Shown in pieces: positions 51,421 through 62,043 of a stretch of DNA of 64,000 nucleotides. The notes under the pieces are model-generated. The model saw only the letters and a list, made by a program, of their open reading frames with translations, had not been told where the DNA came from and searched no databases. Source of the DNA: DASYKS01 sp031404815 (GTDB lineage: Bacteria; Acidobacteriota; Thermoanaerobaculia; Multivoradales; UBA5704); the NCBI GenBank assembly GCA_031404815.1, contig JANNIH010000014.1, forward strand, positions 102,813-166,812. Reading direction: 5' to 3'. Position 1 is the stretch's first letter. Each line of letters opens with the position of its first letter. The translations under genes and the position numbers were made by a program.

Positions 51421-51914
51421 TTTGGGCCCCCGGTGGGAGAGGTGGCCACGCTCGCAGCGGCCGGTTCCGCCGGTACTGAAGTCGCCGCGGCCTCCGGCAC
51501 AGGCTCGACCGGAGGCGCCTCACCGAGACCGCGGCGGGCGACCACGTCGAGCGCCAGATCAATCGGCAGGCGGAGCGTGCCCTGCGCTTCGTCGATCCAC
51601 GCCGGCTGGGCGAGCGCCAAGTCTTCCCGGTCCCGCATCTCCTTGAGGTTCTCTGGCGGCGAAAGCTCCAGGCGCGGCTCGGGCGGCAGCGACCGCTCCG
51701 CCGCTTCGGGTAGCGCCGACGGCGGTGCATCTTGCCGCGCCTTGAGGCTGGTGAACCCGAGCACCAGCCACCAGACCAGAACCATCGAGACGGCCATGAT
51801 CACGACCGTACCGACGCCGGAGAGGACGATCCACTTGACGTTGAGCTCACTGTCGGTGACCGCCGGAGAATCGTGCCGCGCGGCGCCGCCTGGGGTGCCG
51901 TACTGGTCACTCAT
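51417..51914 (-). CDS. Single-span membrane protein of the ACIII/oxidase operon
   Basis: The 165-residue protein has one helix near 28-52 (IVLSGVGTVVIMAVSMVLVWWLVLGF), a periplasmic segment with ALAQPAWIDEAQGTLRLPIDLALDVVARRGL, and a proline- and alanine-rich tail. The AWIDE...RLPI.RAM segment is typical of small proteins found between actF and sco in such clusters. Function is unknown; assembly or electron-carrier docking is possible. It overlaps both neighbours. Confidence 0.75.
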   Translation of the reverse strand: MSDQYGTPGGAARHDSPAVTDSELNVKWIVLSGVGTVVIMAVSMVLVWWLVLGFTSLKARQDAPPSALPEAAERSLPPEPRLELSPPENLKEMRDREDLALAQPAWIDEAQGTLRLPIDLALDVVARRGLGEAPPVEPVPEAAATSVPAEPAAASVATSPTGGPN

Positions 51915-53124
51915 GAGCGATCGCCTCCGAGAGGTACGGTTCGTGGATCGGCACCAGCGGGCGCTTCTGTAGCTGGCCCAAGAAGGCCCAGAGCCAGAGG
52001 CCGAAGACGCCGACGAGGGCCGCGGGGAACAGCCAGTGGAAATAGAGGCCGGTCGGGTGGAAGGTCGGCTCGACCTGCCAGAACAGATCGAACCAGCGCA
52101 TCACGAGCATCCAGACCGCAACCATCGCGAGCGCCTTCGGTCGGCGTTTGAGGCCGCGCGAGAGGAGCAGGGCGAACGGCACAAAGAAGTGGCAGAGCGC
52201 CACGAAGATCGCGAGCGGTCCCCAGCCGTGATGGATGCGGTGGTCGTACCACGAGGTCTCTTCCGGCAGGTTGCCCGCCCAGATGATCAGGAACTGGGAG
52301 AACGAGAAGTACGCCCAGAGCATGGTGAAGGCGAACATCAGCTTGCCGTAGTCGTGAAAATGGTTCGGGTTGAACAGCTCGTTCATCGGCGGGCGATTCG
52401 CGAGCCAGCGCGTCACCAGAATCAGGAACGCCATCGCGGTGAGCGCATGGCCGCCGAAGAAGTAGACGCCGTAGATGGTCGAAAACCAGTGCGGCTCGAT
52501 CGACATCAGCCAATCGACCGCAGCAAACGTAGAGACCAGGCAGTAGATGATCAGGCCGGGCGCGGCGATCCGCTGCATGCGGCGGAACAGATCGGGGTCG
52601 GCGCGGTCGTCCTGCTGCGCCCCCAGCCGATCGAACCGCCAGGCGAGGGCGATCCAGATCGCGAAGTAGCAGAACATGCGGATCCAGAAGAACGGCACGT
52701 TCAGGTACGCCGCCTTCTCGACCAGGATGGGATCGTTCGCCGCTTCCGGTCGCGCCCATTCGTACAGCTCTTTCATGCCGAGCAGCAGCGGCAGCGCCAT
52801 CAGGAACAGGAGTGGCAGGGTGCGCGCCGCAGCTTCCCAGATTCGGCGCGCCATCACGCCCCAGGCGCCGCGCGAGAGGTGATGCACCATCGAGAGAGCG
52901 AGCGAACCCAAGGCGATCGACAGGCAGAAGATCCAGGCGATCAGATAGGCGCGGAAGAACACCGGCCGGTCGACAAAGAAGCCGATCACGGATAGGGCGA
53001 TACCGATCGCGCCCACGATCAGCGCTTTGGTCTTGACGCCAGAGATCTCTGCCGGCGGCGCGAAAGTGGCGGCATCCATACGCAGCAGGCGCGTCGTTGC
53101 GGTGGTCTCGGGTTTCGAGCTCAT
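51907..53124 (-). CDS. actF: ACIII subunit ActF (quinone-binding-type membrane protein)
   Basis: This 405-residue integral membrane protein has about ten helices. Segments typical of ActF include FFVDRPVFFRAYLIAWIFCLSIALGSLALSMVHHLSRGAWGV, MLWAYFSFSQFLIIWAGNLPEE and RRPKALAMVAVWMLVMRWFDLFWQVEPTF. It is the shorter relative of ActC in alternative complex III. ATG at 53124 is 2 bp from the actE stop. Confidence 0.93.
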   Translation of the reverse strand: MSSKPETTATTRLLRMDAATFAPPAEISGVKTKALIVGAIGIALSVIGFFVDRPVFFRAYLIAWIFCLSIALGSLALSMVHHLSRGAWGVMARRIWEAAARTLPLLFLMALPLLLGMKELYEWARPEAANDPILVEKAAYLNVPFFWIRMFCYFAIWIALAWRFDRLGAQQDDRADPDLFRRMQRIAAPGLIIYCLVSTFAAVDWLMSIEPHWFSTIYGVYFFGGHALTAMAFLILVTRWLANRPPMNELFNPNHFHDYGKLMFAFTMLWAYFSFSQFLIIWAGNLPEETSWYDHRIHHGWGPLAIFVALCHFFVPFALLLSRGLKRRPKALAMVAVWMLVMRWFDLFWQVEPTFHPTGLYFHWLFPAALVGVFGLWLWAFLGQLQKRPLVPIHEPYLSEAIAHE

Positions 53125-53125
53125 A

Positions 53126-53803
53126 TCAGTGTCCGCTCCCTCTACCTTCGGCCGGCGCAAGCTCGTGACCGGGTCCGCCGGCCTTCTGCTGCGTCTCCGC
53201 GTCGAGCGCCTTCCAGGCCTCGTCGAGCCGCTGCTTTTCAGCCGCCGACAGGTCGGTGACCTGCGCGTTTTGCGCGTACTGAAGCACCCGAATGTAGGAC
53301 GCGATCGCCCAGCGGTCGGCGGGTGGGATCTGCGCCGCATAGCTCGGCATCTGGCCGAAGCCCTCGGAGATGTTGTTGACGAAGTAGCCGAGCGGCGAAT
53401 TGCGCAGCCGCACATCGTGGAACGACACCGGCTGCTTGAAGCCGCGCTCGACGATCATCCCCTTGCCGTCGCCCTGCCGGCCATGGCAGGGCGCACAAAA
53501 GACGTTGTACTGATCCTGACCGCGCGCCAAAAGATCGCGGGTGACCGACATCGGCGGCGCGGTCGCGAGCTCGCCCGCTTCCGACAGGCCGGTGTAGAAC
53601 GCGATGTCCTCTCGCAGCTCGCCACGCGCCACGGTGTGCGCCGGCAGCGGGCGCGCCTCGACCCCGTCGGAGAAGAAGTCGCTCTCCTGATAGGTCTTCG
53701 CCTTGGCCTGGTTGTGCATGTTCTGGCGGCAGCCGGACAGCGGCACGAGGACCAACAGACCGGCGGCGACGGTGGCGGCCAGGGCAACCCTTGGGGTGTT
53801 CAT
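53126..53803 (-). CDS. actE: ACIII subunit ActE (monoheme cytochrome c lipoprotein)
   Basis: The 225-residue protein has a lipobox LVPLSGC and a mono-heme cytochrome c domain. The heme motif is FCAPCHGRQGDGKGMIVERGF and the distal Met lies in SEGFGQMPSYAAQIPPADRWAIASYIRVLQ. ActE receives electrons within ACIII and passes them to the oxidase. ATG at 53803 is used; the further upstream frame adds a non-signal stretch. Confidence 0.93.
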   Translation of the reverse strand: MNTPRVALAATVAAGLLVLVPLSGCRQNMHNQAKAKTYQESDFFSDGVEARPLPAHTVARGELREDIAFYTGLSEAGELATAPPMSVTRDLLARGQDQYNVFCAPCHGRQGDGKGMIVERGFKQPVSFHDVRLRNSPLGYFVNNISEGFGQMPSYAAQIPPADRWAIASYIRVLQYAQNAQVTDLSAAEKQRLDEAWKALDAETQQKAGGPGHELAPAEGRGSGH

Positions 53804-53807
53804 ACGT

Positions 53808-54367
53808 TTAGGGCTCAACCTCGGACACCTCACTGGGATTCAGGTCCAGAAGGAAGATCTCCGTACCGCTGCGATCGAACTTCGGATCGGCGGCCTCGAT
53901 GACCAGAAAGTAGCCATCGCTCGAGGCGCGTTCGGAGAACCGCGGCACGTTGAACACCGGGTGGTAGGGCATCGGCAGGCCGTTCAACGCGAACATCCCG
54001 ATCACCGCGGCGAGCGAGGCGCCCAGGATCGTGCATTCGAAGGTCGGCACGATGAACGCCGGCCAGCTGATCAACGGTCGCCCGCCGATGTTCATCGGAT
54101 AGGCCACCAGGTTGGCCCACATTTGCAAGCCGAAGCCGCCGAGGCCGCCCAAGAGGCCGCCGATCAACACCAGCAGCGGCACCTTCGAGTGGTGGTGGTC
54201 GAGCGCCTCCATTACCTCTTCGACCGGGAACGGCGTATAGGCCTCGACCTTGCGGTAGCCGGCCGCATGGGTTCGGTGCGCCGCTTGGGCCAGACTCTTC
54301 GGGTCCGGAAATTCGGCCATCAGGCCGAAGATCCCGACCGGCTGATTCAGAGCGTGGGTGTTGCTCA

Positions 54368-54368
<1 letters not shown>
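53808..54368 (-). CDS. actD: ACIII subunit ActD (DUF3341)
   Basis: This 186-residue protein starts with a soluble domain (GIFGLMAEFPDPKSLAQAAHRTHAAGYRKVEAYTPFPVEEV), then two transmembrane helices (about 63-82 and 102-122) and the DUF3341 segment YHPVFNVPRFSERASSDGYFLVIEAADPKFD. It is a structural ACIII subunit. ATG shares one base with the actC stop. Confidence 0.93.
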
Positions 54369-55768
<1,400 letters not shown>

Positions 55769-55771
55769 TCC

Positions 55772-58700
55772 TCAGCTCCTCTCCGCGCTGACGAGCTGCG
55801 GGTTGGGGTTGGTGATCTTGGCCAGGTAGGTCGTGCGCGGACGGGTGTTCAGCTCTTCGAGCAGGGTGTAGTTCGTCGGCTGCTGTTTGCGCCGCGTCAC
55901 CTCCCACGCCGGGTCGTTCTGGTCGCCGAACACGATCGCCTCGGTCGGGCAGGCCTGCTGGCAGGCGGTGACGATCTCCCCCGCTTTGATCGCCCGCTGG
56001 GCGACCTTGGCGTCGATCTTCACCTCGTGGATGCGCTGGACGCAGTAGGTGCACTTCTCCATCACGCCGCGCATGCGCACGGTGACGTCCGGGTTGTGCA
56101 CCAGCTTGAGCACCGGCACGTCTTTGTTCGAGTAGCGGAAGAAGTTGAAGCGGCGCACCTTGTACGGGCAGTTGTTCGAGCAGTAGCGGGTGCCGACGCA
56201 GCGGTTGTAGACCATGTCGTTCAGCCCCTCTTCGCTGTGCACGGTCGCCGCCACCGGGCAGACCACTTCGCATGGCGCAAGCTCGCACTGCATGCAGGGG
56301 ACCGGCTGGTTCATGAGCTGCGGATCGTCCAGGTCGCCCGCGAAGTAGCGGTCGATCCGGATCCAGTGCATCTCGCGCCCTTTGAGCACCTGCTCTTTGC
56401 CGACGATCGGAATGTTGTTCTCGGCCTGGCAGGCGATCACGCAGGCGACACAGCCGGTGCAGGCGGAGAGGTCGATCGACATCCCCCAGGCGTGCCCCTC
56501 GTACTCCCAGGTCTGCGGGAAGAGCGTCACCGCCTCGTGCTTGCGGCCTCCGTGTTCGCCGGTTCCCCCGTGCTCTCCCGCCTTCCCGTGCTCCTGAGCC
56601 TTGGCGACCGCAAATTCGGCCACGGTGCCGGTCCTGACCGGCTGGCGGATGCGCGCCTCTTCGGTCGCAACCTTGAACTCGTTCGCGCCGCTCTCGAGCA
56701 GGTGGTGGTTCTGGGTGTTGGCGAACACGTAGCGGCCGGGCAGAGGCTTGACGGCGACCAGGGCGGATTCGAGCGAATCGGAACCGCGCAACAGGTAGGT
56801 GTTGAACCCGTGGCCGCTGCCGAGCGGGCCGGCCTTCCAACGGCCGTGGCCGAGGTGGAGGGTCGCGCAGCCGTCGGCATGGCCGGGTTGCACCCAGACG
56901 CCCACTTCGAGCTTGCGTCCGGCGAGTTCGAGCTCGGCCTTCCCTTCCATGGTGAGACCGCGCTCTTCCGCGGTCTTCGGCGAGACGATCAAGGCGTTGT
57001 CCCAGACCAGCTTGGTGATCGGCTTCGGCAACTCTTGAAGCCAACCGTTCGACGCCAAGCTGCCGTCGAACAGGGTTGGATCGGGGCGGAACAGCAGCGG
57101 CAGCGCTCCGGCGGCCGCGGCTCCCGCGCGCGCCGCGATCGCTTGCGCGGCGGCACTCTCGGCTCCGGCGACCCAAGTCACCGCGGCAGGCGCACCCGCC
57201 GCGATACCGGTGCCCGGGATCACGCCGTCGTGGAGCGCCTTCCTCCAGACTTTCTCGAAATCGCCCGCTCCGGCCAAGCGCCCGGTCCAGGCATCGCGCA
57301 CCAGGTCGTAGCCTGAGGCATCCGACTGATCATGAAACACGCCTAAGAACTCGACCGCCGATTTGCCGCCGTAAAGCGGCTCGACCAGCGGTTGGATCAA
57401 AGAAGCCGTGCCGTCGTGGCCGAGCGCGTCGCCCCAGCTCTCCAACTCGTGGGTACCGGCGATGTGCCATTGGCAGAGCTCGGCGGTCTCGTCGTCGTGG
57501 AGACCCCAATGCACGCGGCTCTTGGCTTTTAAGATCGCCGCAGCGAAATTCAGCTCGGCCGGAGCGTCATAAGCCGGGTTCGCGCCGACCACGACCAGCA
57601 GCTCGACTCTGCCCGCGGCGAGATCGCGCCCCAGCTCACCGATCGACGCCGCATGATCGACCGGATCGGCTTCGAGCACCGACGGGTAGGAAACGGTGGT
57701 ACCTGCATTCCCGAGCGCCTGATTGATCGCGTGCGCCAGGACCTGCAGCTCGACGGAGCCGTAGGGATCGGCGACCACCGCAGAGGCCCCCGGGTTCGCC
57801 TTCAAATCGGCGGCGACCGCTGCGACCCAAGCCTTGGCTTTTTCCGGCAGCGCGCCACCCGGTGCGACACCCGCCACGCCCACCGCGGCGGCGAGGCCAA
57901 GCGCGAAAGCTTCGAGCTCGGCGGGCGCCAGGATGATCCGGTGGTCGGCGATCGAAGAGCTCGCGGTGGGCGAGCTTTCGGCCGCATAGAACCGGCTCAT
58001 CTCGGGGTGTTCGGTGCGCGGGCGACGGCTCGGGGCGAAATCGCGGGCGTAGCGAATGCTCGCCGGACCCTGAGTGAGGAAATCGGCGCCGAGCGAGAGG
58101 ACCACTTTGGTCTTGGTGAAGTCGTAGACCGTCTCTCTCGCCGCGCCGAACGCGGCGATCGACGCCGCGCGGGCGGCATGCGGCGCCGCCGGCTCCCAGC
58201 GGTGCCATTTGGCGGCGGGGAAGCGGGTGAGGATGGTCTGCATCTGGGCAGCGAAGGTCGGCGAGGTCACCGCGCCAGAGAGGAACCGGAGCCCCTCGCC
58301 CTGGAGCGCTTCGAGCGCCCGGATCTCGCCCAGGATCACGGTGACGAAATCGCTCCAACCGCGGGTCTGTGCGATATGGCGAATGGTGGTCGAACGGGCC
58401 GGATCGTAGAGGCCGAGCACGGCGGCCTGGGTGAGCGCGTCCGACGAACCGAGGCTCGACGGGTGCTCCGGATTCCCCTCGAGTTTGGTCGGGCGCCCCT
58501 CGTGGCTCTCGGCGATCACACCGATGCCGTAGCCGCCCTGCGTGATCGTGGTCGCGTAGTACATCGGCCGACCGGGGATCAAACCCTCCGGCATGTTGAC
58601 GTACGGCACGACTTTTTCAACCGGCTGCTTGGTGCACCCGGCGAGGCCGGCGAGTGCCAACGACGCGCCCGAAAGCTGAAGAAAGTTGCGACGCGACAGA

Positions 58701-58945
58701 CCGTCCGTCGGGCTCTCGACCCATTCGGACGCCTGGCGCGGAAACTCCCGGTGCAGCCAATCCTGGAAGGTCGGCGTCGCGGCGAGCTCATCGAGGCTGC
58801 GCCAGAGCGGCGCGCCCTCCCGTTGCGAGCCGCGCAGTGCCTGGCGCACGGCGGCGAGATCGATCGGGCCGGCCGAAGCGGGCTCCGGCCCCATACCGGG
58901 AATCGGCATCTCGCCGGAAGCGGGCAGAGCGTCGTGGGTTTCCAT
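55772..58945 (-). CDS. actB: ACIII subunit ActB (molybdopterin-oxidoreductase-like domain fused to FeS domain)
   Basis: This 1057-residue protein has a Tat motif SRRNFLQLSG (84-93) and a lipobox LAGC (Cys104). A large catalytically degenerate molybdopterin oxidoreductase domain follows (about 110-740), then a ferredoxin-like domain with CTGCVACVIACQAENN, CMQCELAPCEVVCP, CSNNCPYKVRRFNFF and CTYCVQRI clusters. Fusion of both halves is the normal ActB form. It carries FeS clusters that take electrons from quinol. ATG at 58945 is chosen because the upstream frame lies inside actA. Confidence 0.95.
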   Translation of the reverse strand: METHDALPASGEMPIPGMGPEPASAGPIDLAAVRQALRGSQREGAPLWRSLDELAATPTFQDWLHREFPRQASEWVESPTDGLSRRNFLQLSGASLALAGLAGCTKQPVEKVVPYVNMPEGLIPGRPMYYATTITQGGYGIGVIAESHEGRPTKLEGNPEHPSSLGSSDALTQAAVLGLYDPARSTTIRHIAQTRGWSDFVTVILGEIRALEALQGEGLRFLSGAVTSPTFAAQMQTILTRFPAAKWHRWEPAAPHAARAASIAAFGAARETVYDFTKTKVVLSLGADFLTQGPASIRYARDFAPSRRPRTEHPEMSRFYAAESSPTASSSIADHRIILAPAELEAFALGLAAAVGVAGVAPGGALPEKAKAWVAAVAADLKANPGASAVVADPYGSVELQVLAHAINQALGNAGTTVSYPSVLEADPVDHAASIGELGRDLAAGRVELLVVVGANPAYDAPAELNFAAAILKAKSRVHWGLHDDETAELCQWHIAGTHELESWGDALGHDGTASLIQPLVEPLYGGKSAVEFLGVFHDQSDASGYDLVRDAWTGRLAGAGDFEKVWRKALHDGVIPGTGIAAGAPAAVTWVAGAESAAAQAIAARAGAAAAGALPLLFRPDPTLFDGSLASNGWLQELPKPITKLVWDNALIVSPKTAEERGLTMEGKAELELAGRKLEVGVWVQPGHADGCATLHLGHGRWKAGPLGSGHGFNTYLLRGSDSLESALVAVKPLPGRYVFANTQNHHLLESGANEFKVATEEARIRQPVRTGTVAEFAVAKAQEHGKAGEHGGTGEHGGRKHEAVTLFPQTWEYEGHAWGMSIDLSACTGCVACVIACQAENNIPIVGKEQVLKGREMHWIRIDRYFAGDLDDPQLMNQPVPCMQCELAPCEVVCPVAATVHSEEGLNDMVYNRCVGTRYCSNNCPYKVRRFNFFRYSNKDVPVLKLVHNPDVTVRMRGVMEKCTYCVQRIHEVKIDAKVAQRAIKAGEIVTACQQACPTEAIVFGDQNDPAWEVTRRKQQPTNYTLLEELNTRPRTTYLAKITNPNPQLVSAERS

Positions 58946-58989
58946 AGCGCTGGGGACCTCGTCTCTCACGTCCAAAGTTCCGCTCCGGC

Positions 58990-59640
58990 CTACCGGTGAC
59001 AGGTCGAGCAGGTGATCTGAGGCTTGACGTCGTAATCCTGGATCAGCTTCGCCGCTTCCGGCCCGAAGTGCGGCGGGCGCACCCAGGCCATGTTGAAGAC
59101 TTCGGAGCGCGGGCGGATGTTCTTTTCCGGGTTGCGGTGGCAATCGACGCACCACTGCATGGTGAGCGGCGCGTTCTGGCGCATCAGCGCCATCTGATCG
59201 ACCCGCCCATGGCACGAGGCGCAGCCGACGCCCTTGGCGACGTGAATGCTGTGATTGAAGTAGACGTAGTCCGGCAGGTCATGCACCTTGGTCCAACGCA
59301 GCGGCTGGTTTTTGGCGTAGCTCTCGCGGACCGGCGCGAGCAGGTCGGCGTTGGTCCAGATGTAGCGGTGGCAATTCATGCACACTTGGGTCGCTGGAAT
59401 CCCCGCCTTCGCCGACTTCTCGACCGAGGTATGGCAATAGCGGCAATCGAGCCCGAGCCCGGCCACGTGGTGCTGGTGGCTGAAAGGGACCGGCTGCTCC
59501 CGGAAGACGTCCTGCTGTGTGCCGTAGCCGGAATTGAGGAGGCTCTGGTAGACCCAGAAGAACAGGCCAACGAAGAGCACACCCCCAAAGAGGCTGACCT
59601 TTGCGATCGTGTTCGTGCTGCGGTGGAAGATCTGCGCCAT
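58990..59640 (-). CDS. actA: ACIII subunit ActA (pentaheme cytochrome c)
   Basis: The 216-residue protein has an N-terminal transmembrane anchor (about 15-35) and five CxxCH motifs: CRYCH, CMNCH, CASCH, CVDCH and CSTCH. It also has the conserved QPVPFSHQHHVAGLGLDCRYCH start and FNHSIHVAKGVGC. It is the first gene of the long respiratory run. Its upstream region contains a Crp/Fnr-type palindrome and an 11-bp inverted repeat. Confidence 0.96.
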   Translation of the reverse strand: MAQIFHRSTNTIAKVSLFGGVLFVGLFFWVYQSLLNSGYGTQQDVFREQPVPFSHQHHVAGLGLDCRYCHTSVEKSAKAGIPATQVCMNCHRYIWTNADLLAPVRESYAKNQPLRWTKVHDLPDYVYFNHSIHVAKGVGCASCHGRVDQMALMRQNAPLTMQWCVDCHRNPEKNIRPRSEVFNMAWVRPPHFGPEAAKLIQDYDVKPQITCSTCHR

Positions 59641-59673
59641 CTCGTCCCCCGGGGCTACAGCGGTACCCAGCCC

Positions 59674-59733
59674 AAGGCCCAGCCTTGATCGCTCACTCCC
59701 GCGATAGCGGACTCGAGCCTCGGGCTGGGCCTT
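59674..59733. other. 11-bp inverted repeat in the act promoter region
   Basis: AAGGCCCAGCC (59674-59684) is the exact inverse of GGCTGGGCCTT (59723-59733), with 38 bases between. The right arm runs into the Crp/Fnr-type palindrome. It lies between the divergent actA and copper-lipoprotein genes and could form a leader hairpin of the act transcript or a DNA-looping site. Confidence 0.5.
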
Positions 59734-59750
59734 GTGAAATTCGTCACAAG
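59731..59750. promoter_or_regulatory. Crp/Fnr-family operator-like palindrome
   Basis: CTTGTGA-AATTCG-TCACAAG is a perfect dyad containing the CRP half-sites TGTGA-N6-TCACA. It is centred about 100 bp upstream of actA and 177 bp upstream of the divergent copper lipoprotein gene. The half-site fits CRP better than FNR (TTGAT-N4-ATCAA). No crp gene lies in the window. Confidence 0.6.
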
Positions 59751-59916
59751 CATCCTAGCAGCAGGTTCCGGTCCCTGCAAGGAGCCCCATCTCGAGGGCT
59801 CGGACTGGACTTCAAGCAGGCGTTGATTCGAACCGGCGGCACGGGTGCGGCGCCTATAATGCCACCCCGGCAGAAGAACCGCCAGCGGAACGCCTGGCCC
59901 GAAGGAGATCGACCTG

Positions 59917-60717
59917 ATGAAGCAGCGCAATGGGGGGCGGGGGCTCGCCTTGGGACTGGGCGCAATGTTTGCCGTCGCCTGTGGTGGTCCGGCGCCTGAG
60001 GCAGCAAACACCCAAAGGACGGCAGCGACGGAGGCGACGACCGAGGCCTTCCCACCGGCGGACGCCGGAGGGATCGAAGGGGTGATCGCTTATGCCGGGG
60101 CGGACCCGGATGTGGCGATTCCGCTCGCCGCCGATCCGGCGTGCGCCGATTTGCACGGCGGCCCCCTCGAAACCGAGAAGATCGTCGGGAACGCTGAGAA
60201 CGGTGCGGGGCACCTCGGCAACGTCTTCGTCTACGTGAAGGCCGGCCTCGTCCCACGTAGCTACCCGGTCCCCGACACGAAACCCGAGATCGACCAGAGC
60301 GGCTGCGTCTACCTCCCGCGCGTCGTCGGCGTCCGGGTCGGCCAGCCGCTCCTGTTGAAGAACAGCGACGCAACGATCCACAACGTCTTCGCGCAAGCCG
60401 GCGCGAACCCGCAGTTCAACCACGGCCTCCCCTACTCCGGCATGAGCTTCGAGAAGACCTTTGACGTACCGCAAGTCATGGTGACGCTCAAGTGCAACGT
60501 CCACCCCTGGATGACCGCTTACGTCGGGGTGCTCGACCACCCCTATTTCGCGGTCACCGGCCCGGATGGCAAGTTCACCATTCCACACCTCCCCCCGGGC
60601 ACCTACACCTTGGAGGCGTGGCACGAGACGCTGGGGGTACGGGAGGCGGTGGTGACAGTTGAAAAGGGCGGGGTGGCTCGGGTGGCGGTGGGCTTCGACG
60701 AGGGACCGGCCAGGTAA
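59917..60717 (+). CDS. Cupredoxin-like lipoprotein with C-terminal carboxypeptidase-regulatory-like domain
   Basis: This 266-residue protein has a lipobox with Cys22 (AVACGG), then a plastocyanin-like fold with type 1 copper ligands His155 (DATIHNVFA), Cys193, His196 and Met199 (LKCNVHPWM). A short beta domain follows (VTGPDGKFTIPHLPPGTYTLEAWHE), typical of carboxypeptidase-regulatory-like modules. It is probably a periplasmic copper electron carrier. Divergent from actA and sharing its regulatory region, it may serve the same electron chain. Confidence 0.85.
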   Translation: MKQRNGGRGLALGLGAMFAVACGGPAPEAANTQRTAATEATTEAFPPADAGGIEGVIAYAGADPDVAIPLAADPACADLHGGPLETEKIVGNAENGAGHLGNVFVYVKAGLVPRSYPVPDTKPEIDQSGCVYLPRVVGVRVGQPLLLKNSDATIHNVFAQAGANPQFNHGLPYSGMSFEKTFDVPQVMVTLKCNVHPWMTAYVGVLDHPYFAVTGPDGKFTIPHLPPGTYTLEAWHETLGVREAVVTVEKGGVARVAVGFDEGPAR

Positions 60718-60861
60718 CTGCCCGCCTCTTGCCTTGCGATGAGGTCCAATTCCTGGCCGTAGTCGCCTACTCCTTGCTAGTGTAGTGCGTCAAGCGGATG
60801 CGACATTATCGTTAGCGCTGGGCCCCCTCGCCCCGCTCCGAATTCCATGTGCCGGTCCGGG

Positions 60862-61125
60862 AAGTCAGTTTTCCCGTCGGGGAAATCGATTTTCTCTCCG
60901 GAAAAATCAGCCTTCCGGTTGGGAAATTCGACTTTCCGGGCCGCGAATTCGATTTTCTCTTCCGCGAAGTCGACTTCCTGATCCGCGAAGTCAGTTTTCC
61001 CGCCGAGAAAACTGACTTTCTCAACCGCGAAATCGACTTGCTCCTCCGGAAAGTCGACTTCCTGACCCGGAAAGTCGACTTCCTGATCCGCAAAGTTGAC
61101 TTTTTCTCCCGGAAAACCGATCTCC
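60862..61125. repeat. Array 3: 13 units of exactly 21 bp with GAARTCGAYTTC dyad
   Basis: Cores related to AAGTCGACTTCC start at 60862, 60883, 60904, 60925 and every 21 bp to 61114, with no indels. A weak earlier unit may begin at 60841. The best units (60967, 61051, 61072) contain the perfect palindrome GAAGTCGACTTC or its AAGTCGACTT part; others keep symmetry with changes on both sides (AATTCGATTTTC, AAGTCAGTTTTC). The spacer CNTGATCCGC is more variable. A plus-strand 100-codon frame with heptads K-V-D-F-L-x-R covers it, which I regard as a by-product of the period. The remaining gap 61126-61413 shows no gene. Confidence 0.93.
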
Positions 61126-61413
61126 GCGAGGGTTTGGAGCCAACGTCCTAACGGCCGATCTGTTGCTCGAAGAAGTCCAGGCAATCGGCGCCTCACCGAA
61201 TCCGCCGAGTCTACAACCTGTGGCTTTTGCCATTCTGCGATGCCACCAGTGGGTGGCGTTGTTCGGAGTCTCCTGAGTCGCCTTGCGACTGACCGCTCGG
61301 AACGGCGAAGGCAGGGCGAACCTGGACGGGATCCGCCCTTTGCCTTGCGGCTAGACTCGATTCCTTGCAGCGGCCGCCCACCCCTTGCTAGAGTCCAAGC
61401 CAAGGAGGACGCG

Positions 61414-61644
61414 ATGGAAACCGCGGTTACAAAGAAGGGCCAGACGAACATTCCGGCAGCGATCCGCAAGCGGCATGAGATCCACGAAGGAGATCGCCTG
61501 GAATGGCTCGATGACGGGGAAGTCATCCGCGTGATCCCCCTGCCGGCGGATCCTGTGAGAGCGCTTCGCGGCTCGGCCAGAGGAGAGAAACTCCTAGAGC
61601 GCCTACTAGTACAACGCAAAGAGGATCGGAAGCGTGGCTCGTAG
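61414..61644 (+). CDS. SpoVT/AbrB-type antitoxin (VapB-like)
   Basis: The 76-residue protein begins METAVTKKGQTNIPAAIRKRHEIHEGDRLEWLDDGEVIRVIPLP, the swapped-hairpin AbrB fold (T.KGQ..IP..IR....I..GD.L.W...G). An acidic and basic tail follows. A strong AAGGAGGA Shine-Dalgarno precedes ATG 61414. It overlaps the start of a truncated PIN gene by 11 bp, so it was the antitoxin of a VapBC pair. Confidence 0.88.
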   Translation: METAVTKKGQTNIPAAIRKRHEIHEGDRLEWLDDGEVIRVIPLPADPVRALRGSARGEKLLERLLVQRKEDRKRGS

Positions 61645-61867
61645 CCGATTGGCGCTGCTCAAAAAGCTTCCCGCCGAGATCATCTGGCAGCACGACGAGC
61701 CAGCCCTCCTCCAAGCTTCACGATTCAAAGCCGAGAACCGTATCTCCCTGGCCGATGCGCTGATCGCCGGGCTCGCCAGCCGGTTGGGTGCGGTTCTGGT
61801 CCACAAGGATCCAGAGTTTGAAGCTTTGAACGGTGTAGTGGACCTCGAAGCCCTGCCCTATAAGTGA
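61634..61867 (+). pseudogene. Truncated VapC-like PIN toxin (C-terminal part only)
   Basis: The 77-codon frame encodes ASRFKAENRISLADALIAGLASRLGAVLVHKDPEFEAL, the C-terminal half of a PIN domain with its acidic residues. The N-terminal strand that carries the first catalytic Asp (LDSS-type) is missing. VapC toxins are about 125-135 residues. The GTG start overlaps the antitoxin end, which suggests an internal deletion in the toxin gene and a loss of RNase activity. Confidence 0.75.
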
Positions 61868-62043
61868 AACCTCCTTTAGCGAGGCACCTTCAATCGGCGC
61901 GCCTAATTCGCCGATGAAAACTTCTTCCGTCGTGGCCGCCGTCAGCCTCGCGGGCCGCTCGGCGGATGCCGTTGGATCGGTATACTTCACCCCTCGTCCC
62001 CCGGGACTTCTATTCGAAGCCGCCTCAAGAGAGGAACATCTCC

